Position numbers and translations under genes: made by a program
The notes under the pieces: generated by a model
The model's input: the letters and a program-made list of their open reading frames with translations, nothing else
The model's database searches: none
Told to the model about the DNA's origin: nothing
Source: Candidatus Hydrogenedentota bacterium
Lineage (GTDB): Bacteria > Hydrogenedentota > Hydrogenedentia > Hydrogenedentales > CAITNO01
NCBI GenBank assembly: GCA_022710255.1
Contig: JAKLHG010000120.1
Span: 1 to 9,354 of the forward strand
Direction: 5' to 3'
DNA length: 9,354 nt
Shown here: piece by piece, positions 7,770 through 9,354 of the stretch
Layout: each line of letters begins with the position of its first letter
Numbering within the stretch: the stretch's first letter is position 1

Positions 7770-8471
7770 TCAGGCGGTGCCGCGCGGACGCGGCTGCACG
7801 TAGGTCCAGCCCAGGGAACGGGAGTTCTTGATGCGGCGGGCGAGCCTGCGGCCCAGTTTCTGGCGCAGGCGGTAGATGGTCATGTTCAGGGCCTTGCAGG
7901 CGCAGGCGTCCGGCTCCAGGTCCAGTATACGGCGGCAAAGCTGCTCGTCGCTGACAAAGCTGGGCGAGGCTTCCATCAGCAGCGAGAGCAGCAGGAACTG
8001 GTCCCGGCTGAGCTCCACCGGCTCCCGGCCGGCCGGCAGCACCCGCAGCGCTTCACGGTCCAGCGCCAAGTCTGAGGCTGGCTGCGGCGGCGGAGGCGTT
8101 GCGGCGCGGCGCAGTTGGCGCTTTACGGCCGCGGCGATCTCCAGCAGTGGCGAGCATTTCTTTATGAAGAGGTCCACCTCGTGGGTGTTGTAACACTCCG
8201 ACGCTTTCTCGTATTCGCCGCTGAGTATCAATATGGGGGCCCTCTGCAGGCGAGGGTGCGAGCGGATGAACCGGCAGACCGGCTCTATGGAACCCTCGGC
8301 GCCCATGTTGTAATCCAGCAGGAAACAGTCCGGCAAGTGCCGTGCCGCCAGGTCCAGGGCGTCGCGGCAATTATCCGCGGTATGCACCGTGAACCCCTGC
8401 TTGGAGAAGAGGCGCCCAAGTATCTTTAGGTATAATTTCTCGTCTTCAGCGATGAGTATCGTGTTGCCCAT
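7770..8471 (-). CDS. OmpR/PhoB-like response regulator
   Basis: This 233-aa protein has an N-terminal receiver domain (about 1-120) with all key residues: acidic pair D10/E11, phosphoacceptor D53 in FLLDYNMG, S84 in LILSGE at the usual Thr/Ser site, and K104 in LFIKK. A proline-rich linker (TPPPPQP) leads to a C-terminal winged-helix DNA-binding domain (about 135-230). The motif ALNMTIYRLRQKLG followed by a GWTYV wing matches the OmpR/PhoB recognition helix and wing. It is a phosphorylation-controlled transcription factor in the cytoplasm. No histidine kinase is present in the window, so the partner is unknown. It lies 230 bp upstream of the secreted cluster on the same strand and diverges from the NifU-like gene. 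It could control either, or itself; that is inference. Its GC is high, near 72% in a sampled line, unlike the neighbouring cluster. Confidence 0.92.
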   Translation of the reverse strand: MGNTILIAEDEKLYLKILGRLFSKQGFTVHTADNCRDALDLAARHLPDCFLLDYNMGAEGSIEPVCRFIRSHPRLQRAPILILSGEYEKASECYNTHEVDLFIKKCSPLLEIAAAVKRQLRRAATPPPPQPASDLALDREALRVLPAGREPVELSRDQFLLLSLLMEASPSFVSDEQLCRRILDLEPDACACKALNMTIYRLRQKLGRRLARRIKNSRSLGWTYVQPRPRGTA

Positions 8472-8490
8472 GGCCTAACCCGTGTTGCCC
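8460..8490. repeat. Paired 10-bp direct repeats across the response regulator start
   Basis: CGTGTTGCCC occurs at 8460-8469 and again at 8481-8490, identical and exactly 21 bp apart, two helical turns. The inner copy covers codons 2-4 of the response regulator; the outer copy is in its leader, downstream of the candidate promoter. OmpR-family regulators typically bind tandem direct repeats on one helix face, so an autoregulatory operator is possible. A simple local duplication is the alternative. Confidence 0.45.
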
Positions 8491-8497
8491 GACGAAT

Positions 8498-8527
8498 ATT
8501 CTAGAAAAGGGCATGCCGCGCCGGCAA
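8498..8527 (-). promoter_or_regulatory. Candidate promoter of the response regulator gene
   Basis: The minus strand has TTGCCG (8527-8522, four of six matches to the -35 consensus), an 18-base spacer, and TAGAAT (8503-8498, five of six to the -10). Transcription would start near 8491, leaving a leader of about 20 bases. The ribosome binding site is weak (AGG in GTTAGGCCATG). Confidence 0.5.
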
Positions 8528-8601
8528 GCCCCGGGTGGGCTGTGTTCTGGCGCCGCCCTTTCGCGCCGGGATCCGTGATTTTCTTGTCCGCGGCGCCCAA
8601 A

Positions 8602-8626
8602 AGGTCAAAAGTCAAGACCTGACCCC
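8602..8626. repeat. Candidate dispersed palindromic repeat element
   Basis: The segment contains AGGTC (8602-8606), a 9-base loop and GACCT (8616-8620), a perfect 5-bp inverted repeat. It continues to GTCAAGACCTGACCCC (8611-8626). From memory, this word recurs in many unrelated environmental bacterial genomes, often near IS200-like or REP-associated Y1 transposases, and yields spurious N-terminal peptides containing KSQDLTPF, as it would here if the NifU-like frame were extended upstream. There is only one copy in the window, so its repeat nature cannot be shown here. Confidence 0.5.
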
Positions 8627-8630
8627 ATTC

Positions 8631-8639
8631 TGGTATAAT
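8631..8639 (+). promoter_or_regulatory. Extended -10 promoter of the NifU-like gene
   Basis: TGGTATAAT is a perfect TATAAT preceded by the TGn extension, which lowers the need for a -35 box. No good -35 is seen at 16-18 bp; that position falls inside the palindromic element. Transcription would begin near 8646, giving a very short leader that starts at about the Shine-Dalgarno AGAGG (8646-8650). That ribosome binding site is seven bases before the ATG at 8658. Confidence 0.65.
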
Positions 8640-8657
8640 TTAATCAGAGGTATTAAT

Positions 8658-9354
<697 letters not shown>

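Noticed and set aside
7540..7938. N-terminal extension of the M15 peptidase frame back to 7938
   Set aside because: It overlaps the response regulator gene in another frame, begins upstream of the strong promoter at 7627-7655, is rich in Pro/Arg, and would bury the signal peptide at residue 134.
8535..8657. Upstream extension of the NifU-like frame from an ATG at 8535
   Set aside because: It lies upstream of the extended -10 and reads through the palindromic element. The ATG at 8658 has a good Shine-Dalgarno and gives a normal family length.

Overview
The window is a 9.35 kb bacterial segment with three parts. From position 1 to about 7540, on the minus strand, lies a three-gene cluster for exported proteins. 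In transcription order these are a 639-aa M15-type zinc peptidase with Ig-like modules, a 262-aa HEAT-repeat protein, and a giant repeat protein that runs off the left edge (at least 1597 residues). All three begin with a signal peptide. The two intergenic gaps are only 18-19 bp, and each of the two downstream genes has a good Shine-Dalgarno sequence. A strong sigma70-type promoter (TTGACA, 17 bp, TATACT) sits about 80 bp before the first start codon, so one transcript of more than 7.5 kb is the simplest reading.

Upstream, on the same strand, is an orphan OmpR/PhoB-like response regulator (7770-8471) with its own candidate promoter. A pair of identical 10-bp direct repeats, 21 bp apart, spans its start codon. 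Divergent from it is a small NifU C-terminal-type Fe-S scaffold gene (8658-8882). Its promoter follows a short palindromic element that resembles a dispersed repeat (GTCAAGACCTGACCCC). A 10-bp-stem hairpin separates it from the last reading frame.

The last reading frame (8945 to the right edge) starts as a PHP metal-dependent phosphoesterase and changes, in frame, into the middle of phenylalanyl-tRNA synthetase alpha (PheS) near 9203-9229. The PHP half stops before its C-terminal metal ligands, and the PheS half lacks its N-terminal coiled coil. The switch falls where both families would read nearly the same words. I think a chimeric assembly join is more likely than a real fusion.

The organism cannot be named with certainty. 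The large secreted proteins built from OmpL47-like, kelch and TIG repeats, frequent ATA isoleucine codons, uneven GC and the GTCAAGACCTGACCCC element would fit an environmental diderm such as an Elusimicrobiota-like lineage, but this is a weak inference. Hand counts on sampled 60-base lines give about 42-52% GC in the HEAT and M15 genes and the first two-thirds of the giant gene. The same counts give about 63-83% in the kelch section and about 72% in the response regulator.

The secreted trio could be a surface or periplasmic module: a peptidoglycan-directed peptidase, a helical scaffold and a very large adhesive or sensing protein. No established system with this composition is known to me.
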